Shown: positions 26,240-35,212, numbered from the stretch's first letter. The stretch is 64,000 nucleotides of DNA from Burkholderia sp. OK233 (GCF_900230185.1 NZ_OCSR01000002.1:3658001-3722000); one strand, 5' to 3'. Made by a program: numbers and translations. Notes: generated by a model from the sequence alone, not told the origin.

Positions 26240-26549
26240 TATATTGTCCTCTTTTTCGAGCATATTGTCCGGGTCGGACCATGGCAGTCATCAGTCTATG
26301 TATTGCTCCGCGTATGAGGTAATGAAAAATTACCCTTGGGGTATTCCCTCCAGGAATACCCGAAACACGTTGCGATCTGAAACAGGATGGTATGGAAGTC
26401 AGCGGCGGGTCAATGGAGTTTTCTTCACGTGGCCGTTCGTTTTTTTCCGTATTGTTTCGCCAACGCCCGTAGGAAGATCCAACTTGAAGTGGACGGAGAT
26501 TGACAACGAGGCATTGAACATAAACGACTAGAAGGGGAAGGAGATCGGC
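26240..26549. other. Divergent promoter region of the nbaFC unit and porin
   Basis: No gene. It contains the LysR-type dyad at 26339-26361, about 100 bases before nbaF and 190 before the porin start, so both directions could be controlled from it. Confidence 0.55.
26339..26361. promoter_or_regulatory. LysR-type operator, perfect dyad containing GGTAT-N11-ATACC
   Basis: Arms GGGTATTCC and GGAATACCC around five bases. The inner GGTAT-N11-ATACC matches the box at 24131-24151 in sequence and spacing. Its position before nbaF and the divergent porin gene suggests pathway-specific control. Confidence 0.6.
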
Positions 26550-27647
26550 GTGCGAATCGGAAAAGACATGAAGTTGCTTGGCTGTATGAGTGTTCTCTTG
26601 CTGGGATGCTCGGCGAGTGCGTTTGCGCAGAGCAGCGTTTCCATCTCAGGCTTCCTGGGTGCTGGGCTTGGTTATACAAGCAACGTTGGCGGACACTCAA
26701 ACGTGTATGAGACCAATGGTATAGCGCGTCCCAACCAGCTCGTATTTCAGGGCAGGGAAGATTTTGGGGGCGGCATGCAGGCTTTGTTCTATCTGGGCAG
26801 CCTGTTTTCGCTATCCAATGGTGCAGTGCTCGGCGCCCCCGGGAGCCTTTTCTCCCGGGAGTCTTACGTTGGTCTATCGAACCAGTATGGCACGTTGACG
26901 TTCGGTCAACAGCGAGACTTTATGTTCGATATGACGGTTCAGCGATACTCGGGTACTTTCTATCAGGGCCTCTACGGTGCTCACCAAGGACCGTTCCCAA
27001 GCTTCGGTGTGCCGTACGTGGTGGGTGGGTCATACGACTTCGACCGGCTCAACGGTGAGGCACTGAATAACGCGGTTAAGTTCAAGAGCGCGAACTTCAG
27101 CGGGCTGACTTTCGGTGCGATGTACGGCTTCGGAGGTGTCGCAGGCCAGTTTGGCAATAGCAGCTCTTCGAGCTTCACGGTTAATTATGAGTTCGGTTCG
27201 GGTGGAGTAGGCGCTGCGTACACAATGGCGAAATATCCCACTATCGATAAAGGTAACGATGGGATTCGGAATATCGCCGTAGGTGGAAAGTATCTGGTGA
27301 CTGCTGTGCAATTCGCAGTTCTGGGAACGATATCCCGCAACACGGGAACTGGCGCGCAGATCGATGCCATTGACGCTACCGCCAGCTACGACTTCACACC
27401 CTTCTGGAATTTTGCCACCACCTACACCTACATGGGCGGCAACAAGGTACTGGAGAGTGCGCACGCGAACCAGGTAGGCGCGACGCTGACCTATCGGCTC
27501 TCCAAGCGCACGTCGGTCTACGGCACCTATGTATGGCAAAGAGCGTCGGGCAACGGGGCGCTTGCCCGCATTAACTCGACACAAACCAACCCGTCGAGTT
27601 CCGATGCCCAAACAATGGTGGGACTGAGCATCATGCACCTGTTCTAA
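26550..27647 (+). CDS. Gram-negative trimeric porin (OmpC/Burkholderia type)
   Basis: 365 residues. The signal peptide MKLLGCMSVLLLGCSASAFAQ ends in AFA-Q, and the mature N terminus SSVSISGFLGAGLGYTSN begins strand 1. Typical porin_4 segments follow (REDFGGGMQALFYLG, GTLTFGQQRDF) and the C terminus ends in aromatic LF with SIMHLF, as outer-membrane beta-barrels do. A GTG start at 26550 has AAGGAG six bases before it; MKLLG (26568) is the alternative. Divergent from nbaFC; it likely admits the aromatic substrate. Confidence 0.9.
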   Translation: MRIGKDMKLLGCMSVLLLGCSASAFAQSSVSISGFLGAGLGYTSNVGGHSNVYETNGIARPNQLVFQGREDFGGGMQALFYLGSLFSLSNGAVLGAPGSLFSRESYVGLSNQYGTLTFGQQRDFMFDMTVQRYSGTFYQGLYGAHQGPFPSFGVPYVVGGSYDFDRLNGEALNNAVKFKSANFSGLTFGAMYGFGGVAGQFGNSSSSSFTVNYEFGSGGVGAAYTMAKYPTIDKGNDGIRNIAVGGKYLVTAVQFAVLGTISRNTGTGAQIDAIDATASYDFTPFWNFATTYTYMGGNKVLESAHANQVGATLTYRLSKRTSVYGTYVWQRASGNGALARINSTQTNPSSSDAQTMVGLSIMHLF

Positions 27648-27711
27648 CCGCATGGGGGAAATGCTGGTGGATTCCTCCGCGGCCTGAAAGTTGTCGGTAA
27701 GAGAATTCGGA

Positions 27712-27749
27712 GCCCCGTCGCGCCTGTATGCGCGGTGGGGCATTTTTTA
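27712..27749 (+). terminator. Rho-independent terminator after the porin gene
   Basis: GCCCC-gt-CGCGC and GCGCG-gt-GGGGC arms with a CTGTAT-centred loop, followed by ATTTTTTAT. A strong intrinsic terminator 65 bases after the porin stop, so the chemoreceptor gene downstream has its own promoter or depends on read-through. Confidence 0.85.
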
Positions 27750-27770
27750 TTCATATGACGAGAGATAAAC

Positions 27771-28898
27771 GTGTCAAAACCCGTGTTCACAATTCGAACG
27801 AAGCTACAGTCCACATTCGGAGCGATCGCCGCCATATTGTTGATGGTGGGTGGGGGCGTTTCTGGTGCGGTGTGGTACGGGAGTGTTGCTAACGTTCGAT
27901 ACGTCGCAATCTTCCTTGCCGCTTGTGCTGTGACGGGATCCGTCGCGACTCTGCTTATCGGGTTCCATCTGCAAATAATCGTCTGTGGTGGTTTGAACCG
28001 GCAGCGGAACAAGTACGTCGAAATAGCATCCACTCTCGATCTGTCAACGAGGTCGTCAAGCCCGCGTCTGGACGAGTTCGGTCGGAACGCAAAGGAGTTT
28101 GATAAGTTGCTGCAGCGCGTTCAGGAAGCGATTTCTATCGTACGTACATCAACTGGCGCTGTCGGTACGGCCACTCGCGAGATCGCAGCAGGGAACGCCG
28201 ATCTATCCAGGCGCACAGAGGCGCAAGCCGCTTCGCTAGAGGAAACAGCCGCAACAATGATGCAATTGACAGCCACCGTGAAGCAGAATGCGTCGTACGC
28301 GACAAATGCGAGTGAACTGGCTTCAAATGCGACGAGTATCGTTAGCACCGGTAGCTCTGTCGTTGGCGAAATGATTGGCGCTATCGAGAAAATCGCTAGC
28401 AGCTCGAAACAGGTGTCCGAGATTACCGGCGTGATCGAGGACATTGCGTTCCAGACCAATATCCTCGCGCTGAACGCCGCTGTCGAAGCGGCGCGAGCGG
28501 GCGAACAGGGACGGGGATTTGGCGTAGTCGCGAGCGAGGTGCGCAGTCTCGCTCAGCGCTCGGCATTGGCAGCCAAGGAGATCAAAGCACTCATCGGCTC
28601 GTCGGTCGCGCTAATACGGGACAGTGCCGCGCACGCGTCGGACGTGGGAGGTGCGATGACGAGAGTCGAGCAGGCGATCAAGGAGGTTTCCGACGTCATA
28701 GGAGAGATTGCGCATGCATCCGGACGTCAAAGCGACGACATCGAGGCGATCAATCAGGCCGTAGTCAAGATGGACGAAGTCACTCAGCACAATGCAGCGC
28801 TTGTGGAGCAGGCCGCTGCAGCGGCGCATTCGCTTAATGAGCAGGTGGCCAACCTGAACGCAGCAATGTCGAGCTTCAAGATTGCCGGGGGGCAGTAA
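27771..28898 (+). CDS. Methyl-accepting chemotaxis protein without a periplasmic sensor domain
   Basis: 375 residues. Two transmembrane segments, about 15-38 and 43-70, are separated by only a few residues, so the usual 130-160 residue ligand-binding domain is missing. A HAMP-like stretch and a complete signalling domain follow, with the conserved hairpin tip IAFQTNILALNAAVEAARAG and EQGRGFGVVASEVRSLAQRS. No C-terminal receptor-modification pentapeptide is obvious. It may sense membrane or cytoplasmic cues or act with other receptors; alternatively an internal deletion removed the sensor. It follows the porin and its terminator. Confidence 0.85.
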   Translation: MSKPVFTIRTKLQSTFGAIAAILLMVGGGVSGAVWYGSVANVRYVAIFLAACAVTGSVATLLIGFHLQIIVCGGLNRQRNKYVEIASTLDLSTRSSSPRLDEFGRNAKEFDKLLQRVQEAISIVRTSTGAVGTATREIAAGNADLSRRTEAQAASLEETAATMMQLTATVKQNASYATNASELASNATSIVSTGSSVVGEMIGAIEKIASSSKQVSEITGVIEDIAFQTNILALNAAVEAARAGEQGRGFGVVASEVRSLAQRSALAAKEIKALIGSSVALIRDSAAHASDVGGAMTRVEQAIKEVSDVIGEIAHASGRQSDDIEAINQAVVKMDEVTQHNAALVEQAAAAAHSLNEQVANLNAAMSSFKIAGGQ

Positions 28899-28929
28899 GC
28901 TCCCGACGCGTGAGGCATGATTGTGACGA

Positions 28930-28966
28930 GAACGGCCTGGTATCGGGTTGAGTTTCGTGGCCGTTC
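28930..28966. terminator. Hairpin between convergent chemoreceptor and MFS genes
   Basis: Arms GAACGGCC and GGCCGTTC around 21 bases. No T-run on either side; position between convergent genes suggests a bidirectional stop signal. Confidence 0.4.
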
Positions 28967-29012
28967 ACGTGGAAAAAGATAGATGGTTGCTCCTGGCTAT
29001 CGCCTGCGAGAC

Positions 29013-30287
29013 TCAGGAACCTTTCAGTTCAAGTGCCTTGTTCTTTCCAGAGGTGCGCATCTGCGAGATCAGCATGACGATTGCGACGATCGACAGGGGA
29101 ATGCAACTCAGCAGGACTATGTGCTGAGCGCTGATTCCGAGTGAGATCAGGATGCCGCCCGCCGACGGACCCATGATAGATCCCACCCGCCCAATCGCGG
29201 CTGCGCTCCCGACACTGGTGGTTCTGAGCGCCGCAGGATATAGCACGGCAGCGAGCGCAGATTGTGCTACGCAAGCGCTGATTGTGCCGACACCCACACC
29301 AAAGATTAGCAGCAACACAACCGATCGCCCCAAACCGTCCACCTGAAATCCGATAATGCAAAGCATCGCGATAGACAGCGTTACGATAAGTGATCTTTGT
29401 ATGCCGAATCGCGTAGCAAGTGCGAACAGGAGAATGTTTCCTGCGATGCCGCCCAGTGCGTTAGCCGCGGCGCCTAGCGGCGCGCTCGAAGCTGAGAATC
29501 CTAATGAGAGTAGCAGCATCGGTGTCCAGAATACGAACAGATAGTTGACGAGGAAACCGAAGAACGCCACGAGCCACACCGTAATTGTTGCCGGCAGTAG
29601 TTCTGGGGCGAAAAGGCCCTTGATTTCCGCGAACCATGATGAAGTGTTGGTAGCTTCACGCTCTGCTTCAGGCGTTTGTGTCGAAACCTGTCCACTTGGA
29701 AGTACATACCAAACGATTGGAAGCAGCAAAGCGGGAACGATACCGCCGGCGACAAACACTGCTTCCCAACCGTATCCCGCTATCAGCCGTTGCGACACCA
29801 AACCACCGAGCGCGGCTCCCGCGGACAAGCCAGTTGTAGCCGCGATGGTGGCAGAGGCGCGCGCATGGTCGCGCGCGCTGTCGGCGGCGATCGAGATTGC
29901 AGCCGGCACGACCATACCAAGGCAAATAGTAGTCAGGAAGCGAATGATGGCGATGCTTATCGTTCCCTTCGACAATACCGTGAGGATTGAAGACGCACCG
30001 AAGGCCAGCATGGCCAGGAGAATCATTGTTCGCTTTGGCATTCGGCGTGCGATCGCGCCGCTGGCGACGTAGCCGAGAACGGCGCCCGCACTCGTTGCCA
30101 TAAAGGCAGGCGTCATAGCAGCCTGGGGCAGATGCCATAGTTGCGTCAATGTGGGCGCCACATATGCGATGGCAGCCGTGTCGAATCCATCGACGGCCAT
30201 CACGCAAAAGCACACAGCACATATCAACCATGGGTTAAAGAGTGTTCGGGATTTGACCTGTTTGTCTCGCTCGTTGATTGGTTTCAT
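29013..30287 (-). CDS. MFS aromatic acid:H+ symporter (AAHS-type)
   Basis: 424 residues with about 12 transmembrane helices. VDGFDTAAIAYVAPTLTQLW in helix 1 carries the DGFD motif characteristic of AAHS permeases (PcaK, BenK, MhbT relatives), and SGAIARRMPKRTMI is the loop 2-3 motif. The ATG at 30287 (MKPINERDKQ) is used; the 93 residues of frame upstream lack membrane or family character. It likely imports the aromatic acid of the adjacent operon or of the nba pathway. The C terminus is cytoplasmic, ending KNKALELKGS. Confidence 0.87.
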   Translation of the reverse strand: MKPINERDKQVKSRTLFNPWLICAVCFCVMAVDGFDTAAIAYVAPTLTQLWHLPQAAMTPAFMATSAGAVLGYVASGAIARRMPKRTMILLAMLAFGASSILTVLSKGTISIAIIRFLTTICLGMVVPAAISIAADSARDHARASATIAATTGLSAGAALGGLVSQRLIAGYGWEAVFVAGGIVPALLLPIVWYVLPSGQVSTQTPEAEREATNTSSWFAEIKGLFAPELLPATITVWLVAFFGFLVNYLFVFWTPMLLLSLGFSASSAPLGAAANALGGIAGNILLFALATRFGIQRSLIVTLSIAMLCIIGFQVDGLGRSVVLLLIFGVGVGTISACVAQSALAAVLYPAALRTTSVGSAAAIGRVGSIMGPSAGGILISLGISAQHIVLLSCIPLSIVAIVMLISQMRTSGKNKALELKGS

Positions 30288-30672
30288 TGTGTGACCGCAA
30301 GTGAAAAAAGTGTCTCGAGGACGGTCGGGCTCGCCTTGGAATTCACCTGCGAGCGATGTCGTCGAAGGTGACCGGGCCGAAATAGACGACGTCAACGCAG
30401 TCTCATGGCTCGACAGGAACCACAAAAGCGAAAAAAAGCGAAGTCGCCTTGAACAAATCTCACATGGGGAGAAACCCCAGGAATCAGTCAGGCTGTTGGA
30501 GGTGTTGTGCGCGTGTGCGACGGGCCGGACATCGAGCGATGCGTATGTCCGGTCGCTGAGTGACATGAAGATTCGGCGTCGCGTGCAACACGTGTCGACG
30601 CCGGCGCACGCGGGCGCTAATAAGCGAGCCTACGCCCAGACAGAGGCTGATGAGATGACGGGATATGGCGCG
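30288..30672. other. Intergenic region with a hairpin
   Basis: No gene supported. It holds a hairpin at 30525-30552 and the promoter region of the MFS gene. Confidence 0.45.
30525..30552 (-). terminator. Hairpin downstream of the tetR-type gene
   Basis: Arms CCGGACAT and ATGTCCGG around 12 bases, about 120 bases beyond the TetR stop. No T-run, so only a possible terminator or operator. Confidence 0.35.
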
Positions 30673-31284
30673 TTAACGTGACGGCTTTTCTTCTCCGCTC
30701 AAGGGAGTCAGAAGCAACCGTTCCATAAACGCGCGTCGGTCATCCTTCTGTTTCGTCGTGCCTTGACTCGAAAGGAGCGCTTCTGACAGTTCATAGCTGT
30801 AAAGAGCAAATGCCCGCGATCTCGATTCCGTCGCACTGAACCCAAGAGCCCGGAAGCACTGCGTGATATAGGTTAGTCGCTTGGCGTCGACCTCGTCTAG
30901 CACAAGTCTGGCCGCTTCGTCGCGTCGAGCCCAGGCTCGGATAGCGAGTTCTGTTGCGGCGGCTTCGCGGGCCGCTGCGCCGCGGAATGGGAGCGTCAAC
31001 AGATCATGTATGAGTTCGCGTGTCGATAGCTGCCGGCTCTCGAATCTGAAGATGATCTGTTCGGTTGCCTCGTCGCGCCAAGCCGTCAGCATACGCTGCA
31101 GCAGATCGTCGCGATCCTTGAAATGCCAGTAGAAGCTCCCCTTGGTGACACCCATCTCTTTCGCCAGCACTTCGACGCGAACGGCGTCAATGCTGCGGTT
31201 CTCCAGCACTTGTTGCGCCGCGCGAATCCAGTCCTCTGGACCGAACTGGCCGCGACTCCCTTGAGAAGCTTTTGATTCTGCCAT
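30673..31284 (-). CDS. TetR-family transcriptional regulator
   Basis: 203 residues. N-terminal helix-turn-helix VRVEVLAKEMGVTKGSFYWHFKDRDDLLQRML, with the TKGSFYWHF recognition helix, followed by a helical ligand domain. It is divergent from the long catabolic operon starting at 31469 and most likely represses it. A 24-bp dyad at 31436-31459, overlapping the ribosome-site region of the first operon gene, is the obvious operator candidate. Confidence 0.9.
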   Translation of the reverse strand: MAESKASQGSRGQFGPEDWIRAAQQVLENRSIDAVRVEVLAKEMGVTKGSFYWHFKDRDDLLQRMLTAWRDEATEQIIFRFESRQLSTRELIHDLLTLPFRGAAAREAAATELAIRAWARRDEAARLVLDEVDAKRLTYITQCFRALGFSATESRSRAFALYSYELSEALLSSQGTTKQKDDRRAFMERLLLTPLSGEEKPSR

Positions 31285-31435
31285 GTCAGGAATTAGCTTC
31301 GAGAAAACTGCATTTTATCGCTTTTCAAATGCGGGTCAGAAACAGCAGCACGCGAGCCCCGCGTCGCTTGCGAATGCCCTGATCCCGCGTTAACCCTGGG
31401 AAATCGTTCATTGACGGAGCTGAAATCGGAACCTA

Positions 31436-31459
31436 CCATACGCATACGTATGGGTATGG
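31436..31459. promoter_or_regulatory. 24-bp dyad, probable TetR operator
   Basis: Outer arms CCATAC and GTATGG enclose the palindromic centre CATACGTATG with one symmetric mismatched base on each side (G facing G). It ends 9 bases before the hydrolase ATG, so a bound protein would block transcription start or elongation. Confidence 0.65.
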
Positions 31460-31468
31460 AGAGATCGA

Positions 31469-32290
31469 ATGTTGAAACTTGAAGGGGTAGGTAAGGAGCT
31501 CAATGCGGCCGACCATCGGACGAACTATTTCGACGAAGGTAGCGGCAAGCCGCTGTTTTTGCTGCATGGCTCGGGTCCAGGTGTCTCGGGTTGGACAAAC
31601 TGGAAGGGTGTCATGCCAGACCTCGCGGCGAAGTTCCGGGTCATCGTGCCGGACATCGCGGGCTTTGGTTTCACAGAGTTCAAGGAAGACAACAAGTACG
31701 ACATCAAGCTCTGGGTGCGCCATCTCGTCGGGATCATGGATGAACTGGGTATCGAGAAGGCTTCGTTCGTAGGCAACTCATTTGGTGGCGCGCTGTCGCT
31801 CGGTCTCGCCGTTTTCGATCCTTCGCGGGTTGAGCGTATTGTCCTTCTCGGCACTCCGGCAGGAGAGTTCGAGCAGACGGCGGGCCTTCGTTCTGCGTGG
31901 GAATACGAGCCGTCGCTTGAAAATATGGAGCGGACCATGCGGCTCTTTCCATACGACCAGTCGATCATCACGCCCGAAATGGTCGAATCGCGTTATGAAG
32001 CGAGTGCACGTCCGGGTGCACAAGATGCGCTCCGCAAGCTCATTCCGAAGCCGAACACTGAGGGTCCAACCATCGTGAAGGGCTTCCCCGAGCACGTCGT
32101 TGCAAAAATACAGGCGCCGGCGCTTGTACTGCACGGGCGCGAGGATCAGGTTGTTCCGTCCGCCTGCGGACAATTGCTTGCTCGCGCGATTCCGCGCGCG
32201 GATCTACACCTCTTCGGGCGGTGCGGCCATTGGGTGCAAACAGAGCGGCGTGTGGATTTTCTGCGGCTTGTAACGGCGTTCTGCGAGTAA
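31469..32290 (+). CDS. Meta-cleavage product C-C bond hydrolase (alpha/beta hydrolase)
   Basis: 273 residues of the MhpC/BphD/DmpD family: LFLLHGSGPGVSGWTNW (oxyanion hole), FVGNSFGGALSL (nucleophile Ser in GNSFGG), LHGREDQVVP (catalytic Asp) and GRCGHWVQTE (catalytic His). It hydrolyses the ring-fission product to 2-hydroxypenta-2,4-dienoate plus an acid. First gene of a plus-strand operon running to 43379, right behind the dyad at 31436-31459. The acid released, and so the substrate side chain, cannot be read from the sequence. Confidence 0.9.
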   Translation: MLKLEGVGKELNAADHRTNYFDEGSGKPLFLLHGSGPGVSGWTNWKGVMPDLAAKFRVIVPDIAGFGFTEFKEDNKYDIKLWVRHLVGIMDELGIEKASFVGNSFGGALSLGLAVFDPSRVERIVLLGTPAGEFEQTAGLRSAWEYEPSLENMERTMRLFPYDQSIITPEMVESRYEASARPGAQDALRKLIPKPNTEGPTIVKGFPEHVVAKIQAPALVLHGREDQVVPSACGQLLARAIPRADLHLFGRCGHWVQTERRVDFLRLVTAFCE

Positions 32291-32295
32291 TCGCC

Positions 32296-32616
32296 ATGAG
32301 CCGCAATCTACTGGAACGCGTGCTGTATCAATTGAGCGTTGACCGGTCTGCGAAGCAGCGGTTTCGCAAGGACGCAGCAGGCTTCCTTGACAGGTTCGCG
32401 CTCGCCGATGAGGAGCGCCGAATGGTTGTTGAATTCGACGTGCTCGCTTTACAGCGCGCGGGAGTCAATCCGATGCTAACTATGGGCTTCTGGCAAGAGC
32501 TATCGCCGAGTCGGGATATGCGTGCGTACATGGCCTGTCTGCGTCCTGTGAGCGATGGCGAAGCTGTGCACGTCGCAGCGCTCAGGCAACAGGAAGGAGA
32601 AAACCAGAATGGCTGA
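32296..32616 (+). CDS. LigA-type small subunit of a class III extradiol dioxygenase
   Basis: 106 residues resembling the alpha subunit of protocatechuate 4,5-dioxygenase: RVLYQLSVDRSAKQRFRKDA, FALADEERRMV and the VLALQRAGVNPML segment. The small subunit covers the active site of the LigB-type partner. The ATG at 32296 follows the hydrolase stop by five bases. Its end overlaps the start of the large-subunit gene by eight bases, so the two are translated together. Confidence 0.82.
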   Translation: MSRNLLERVLYQLSVDRSAKQRFRKDAAGFLDRFALADEERRMVVEFDVLALQRAGVNPMLTMGFWQELSPSRDMRAYMACLRPVSDGEAVHVAALRQQEGENQNG

Positions 32617-33448
32617 AATTGTCGGCGGTTTTCTTGTGCCTCACGACCCAGTAATGTTTGTCGCACCGGAGGCACCCACCCAGCAAATTCGGGATCGCAT
32701 GTGGAGGGCATTTGATACTTGTGCACAACGTCTCGCGGAATTGAGACCCACAAGCGTGGTGATTATCGGCGCCGACCACTACATGCTCTTCGGTACCCAG
32801 TGCCTCCCCAGCTTTCTGATCGGCACGGGCGACGTCGATGGTCCTCTAGATGCGCTTCCGGGTCTAAAGCGCGGCGTCATTCCTCATAGCGCACCGTTGG
32901 CGCAGCACATTGCTGAGCATGGGTTCGCGAATGGGTTTGATTGGGCCGTTTCCCGCGCGTTGACGGTAGATCACTCGGTTGGAATACCGAATCAGCTGAT
33001 TGTTCAGCCACTTCGGCAGGCAGGCACGAGTGTCGGAACGATCCCGGTTTATCTCGCTTCGGGTGTTGACCCGTATATCCGCCTTACCCGCGCCGTTGCG
33101 CTTGGTCGGCAGATTCGCGAAGCAATCCAGGCATGGCCGGACAACGAACGCGTAGCGGTGATAGGCAGTGGCGGGATCAGTCATTGGGTTGGTACGGCGG
33201 ACATGGGACGGGTCAACGAGAAGTTCGACCGGGAAATTCTTGACTACGCGGTACGTTGCGACATCGATGAAATCTCGCGCTTGACCGACGAGTACATCAT
33301 GGAAAACGGCGGCAATGGAGGGATGGAAATTCGTAACTGGGCATGCGCGATGGGAGCGCTGGAAGGCGCAAGCGGTGAAATCATCGATTACGCGCCTGTA
33401 CCCGAATGGGTGACGGGGCTCGGCTTCGTTCAACTCCATCTGCAATAA
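32609..33448 (+). CDS. LigB-type (class III) extradiol ring-cleavage dioxygenase, large subunit
   Basis: 279 residues of the LigB superfamily: GGFLVPHDPVMF near the N terminus (iron-ligand His), VVIIGADHYMLFG, IPHSAPLAQHIAEHG, VDHSVGIPNQL and the GSGGISHWVG segment with the conserved catalytic His. It cleaves a catechol next to the hydroxyls using Fe(II). AGGAAGGAGA at 32591-32600 sets the ATG at 32609 rather than the upstream frame start at 32555. Two-subunit LigAB-type enzymes with a C-C hydrolase also occur in carbazole (CarBaBb/CarC) clusters. Confidence 0.88.
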   Translation: MAEIVGGFLVPHDPVMFVAPEAPTQQIRDRMWRAFDTCAQRLAELRPTSVVIIGADHYMLFGTQCLPSFLIGTGDVDGPLDALPGLKRGVIPHSAPLAQHIAEHGFANGFDWAVSRALTVDHSVGIPNQLIVQPLRQAGTSVGTIPVYLASGVDPYIRLTRAVALGRQIREAIQAWPDNERVAVIGSGGISHWVGTADMGRVNEKFDREILDYAVRCDIDEISRLTDEYIMENGGNGGMEIRNWACAMGALEGASGEIIDYAPVPEWVTGLGFVQLHLQ

Positions 33449-33461
33449 CGGAGTGACTGAG

Positions 33462-33803
33462 ATGAACAAGATTTTTCTGCTCAAACGCGAGGAACTCGCG
33501 ACCGGCGAGATGCGCAGGGTTGAACACAGTGATTGTCCGCTTGCTGTGTTCAACATCGAAGGTCGCTTCTACGTTACGAGCGACACATGCACACACGCAA
33601 CGGCATCGCTGACGTCCGGTGAAATTGTGGACGGCGACATGATTGCCTGTCCTGTGCACGACGGCCAGTTTCATATTCCTACCGGTCAGGCTGTCGCGTT
33701 TCCGTGCACCGTCGATCTGCGGACGTATCGAGTGATTGAGGAAGGCAACGAAGTTTTCGCAGATCTCGACGCTGAGTCGGAAGACGCGGTCTCCGCGATC
33801 TAG
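33462..33803 (+). CDS. Rieske-type ferredoxin of the dioxygenase system
   Basis: 113 residues with one Rieske [2Fe-2S] centre: CTHATASL (Cys43, His45) and CPVHDGQF (Cys63, His66), numbered from the ATG at 33462. It shuttles electrons from the reductase (42378) to the oxygenase (33812). GGAG lies eight bases before the ATG; an in-frame GTG at 33453 is less likely. The gene is directly followed by the oxygenase alpha gene. Confidence 0.92.
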   Translation: MNKIFLLKREELATGEMRRVEHSDCPLAVFNIEGRFYVTSDTCTHATASLTSGEIVDGDMIACPVHDGQFHIPTGQAVAFPCTVDLRTYRVIEEGNEVFADLDAESEDAVSAI

Positions 33804-33811
33804 GAGGGAGA

Positions 33812-35212
33812 ATGTCACACGATTGCACGGGCGCCTGCCCGCGTCTCAAGCGCGATGTTGCGAGCGAACCTCTGTCCTACCTTGATCGGCTGGTCGATCT
33901 CGAGAAAGGCAGTCTTTCGCGGCGAGTCTACTGGGACCATCAGATATATGAGCAGGAGCTCGAGAAGATTTTTGCCCGCAGTTGGCTGTTTCTCGCGCAC
34001 GAATCGCAGCTGCCCAAGGCAGGTGATTACCTGACGACATACATGGCGGAAGATAACGTCATCGTGGTTCGCCAGAAAGATGGTTCGATCAAGGCATTCC
34101 TGAATACATGCCCGCATCGGGGCAACAAGCTGAATTTCACCGACGCCGGAAACACACGCAGCTTCATCTGTAATTACCACGGCTGGAGCTTCGGTATCGA
34201 TGGGGCGTTGCGCGGGATGGCAGGTCAGGAACTCTTTGACGCCAGCGGCATGAAAGCCAGCGAACACGGACTTCATCCAGTCGCACAGATCGCGTCGTAC
34301 AAGGGACTCGTGTTTGGGAACATGGATCCCGAAGCGCCCTCGCTCAGTGAGTGGCTTGGCGATTTTCGCTTCTATCTCGACGTCATGCTCGATATGGATG
34401 GGCAAGGCACGGAGCTTATCGGCGGTTGCGTGAAATCGGTCATCAACTGCAACTGGAAAGTGCCGGTCGAGAACTTCATTGGCGATATCTACCACGCGCT
34501 CTGGACCCACGATTCGGCAGCGCGCGCGATGCTTGGCGGACCCGTTGCAGAGGTTTATCGCGATCCCGAGTCCTATCACGTGAACTTCAACGGACACGGA
34601 TGGGAGTTCAATCTGGATGTTGTGGGTAATGCAGCAACGCTGGGCGATAAGGAAATCCGGAAATACTTGTACGGCATCCAGCCGACGGTAGCACGAAGGC
34701 TGGGCGAATTCCGCTCGAAGATGATCGGTTCAATTTCGTCAGTCAGCGTGTTTCCGAATCTGTCATTTCTGCCGGGCCAGAACACTTTCCGTGTCTGGCA
34801 TCCGCGAGGGCCGGGAAAGATCGAGTTACATACATGGACGATAGTCAATCGCAGTGCGCCGCAGGAGATCAAGGACCGCTGGCTCAAGGGCACGATGATG
34901 ACGTTTTCGCCGTCGGGCGTTTTCGAAATGGATGACGGCGAAAACTTCGAGTTCTCGACGCGCACTAATGCAGGCTTTGTTACACGACAGCAGGAGTTGT
35001 ATATGGGCCTGGGTCTTGGCTCTCGACTCGAGGAGACCAGCTTGCCGGGGAACGTCTATCGCAACCAGGTGAATGAAGCGAATCATCGCGCGTTCTACCA
35101 GCGTTGGGCCGACTTGATGGGCGCACGCTCATGGAGTGAAGTTCCCGCGCGCGACAAGGCGGGTTTGTCGGAATGCGACTTCGAGCACGAAGACAGCAAG
35201 GTGGATGCATGA
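33812..35212 (+). CDS. Aromatic ring-hydroxylating dioxygenase, alpha subunit
   Basis: 466 residues. Rieske centre: CPHRGNKL (Cys100, His102) and CNYHGW (Cys120, His123). The mononuclear-iron motif is NFIGDIYHALWTH (bridging Asp225, ligands His228 and His233). The layout and C-terminal SPSGVFEMDDGENF fit the toluene/biphenyl/naphthalene groups of multicomponent dioxygenases, which make cis-dihydrodiols. TAGGAGGGAGA precedes the ATG. The active-site pocket cannot be assigned to a substrate by eye. Confidence 0.93.
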   Translation: MSHDCTGACPRLKRDVASEPLSYLDRLVDLEKGSLSRRVYWDHQIYEQELEKIFARSWLFLAHESQLPKAGDYLTTYMAEDNVIVVRQKDGSIKAFLNTCPHRGNKLNFTDAGNTRSFICNYHGWSFGIDGALRGMAGQELFDASGMKASEHGLHPVAQIASYKGLVFGNMDPEAPSLSEWLGDFRFYLDVMLDMDGQGTELIGGCVKSVINCNWKVPVENFIGDIYHALWTHDSAARAMLGGPVAEVYRDPESYHVNFNGHGWEFNLDVVGNAATLGDKEIRKYLYGIQPTVARRLGEFRSKMIGSISSVSVFPNLSFLPGQNTFRVWHPRGPGKIELHTWTIVNRSAPQEIKDRWLKGTMMTFSPSGVFEMDDGENFEFSTRTNAGFVTRQQELYMGLGLGSRLEETSLPGNVYRNQVNEANHRAFYQRWADLMGARSWSEVPARDKAGLSECDFEHEDSKVDA

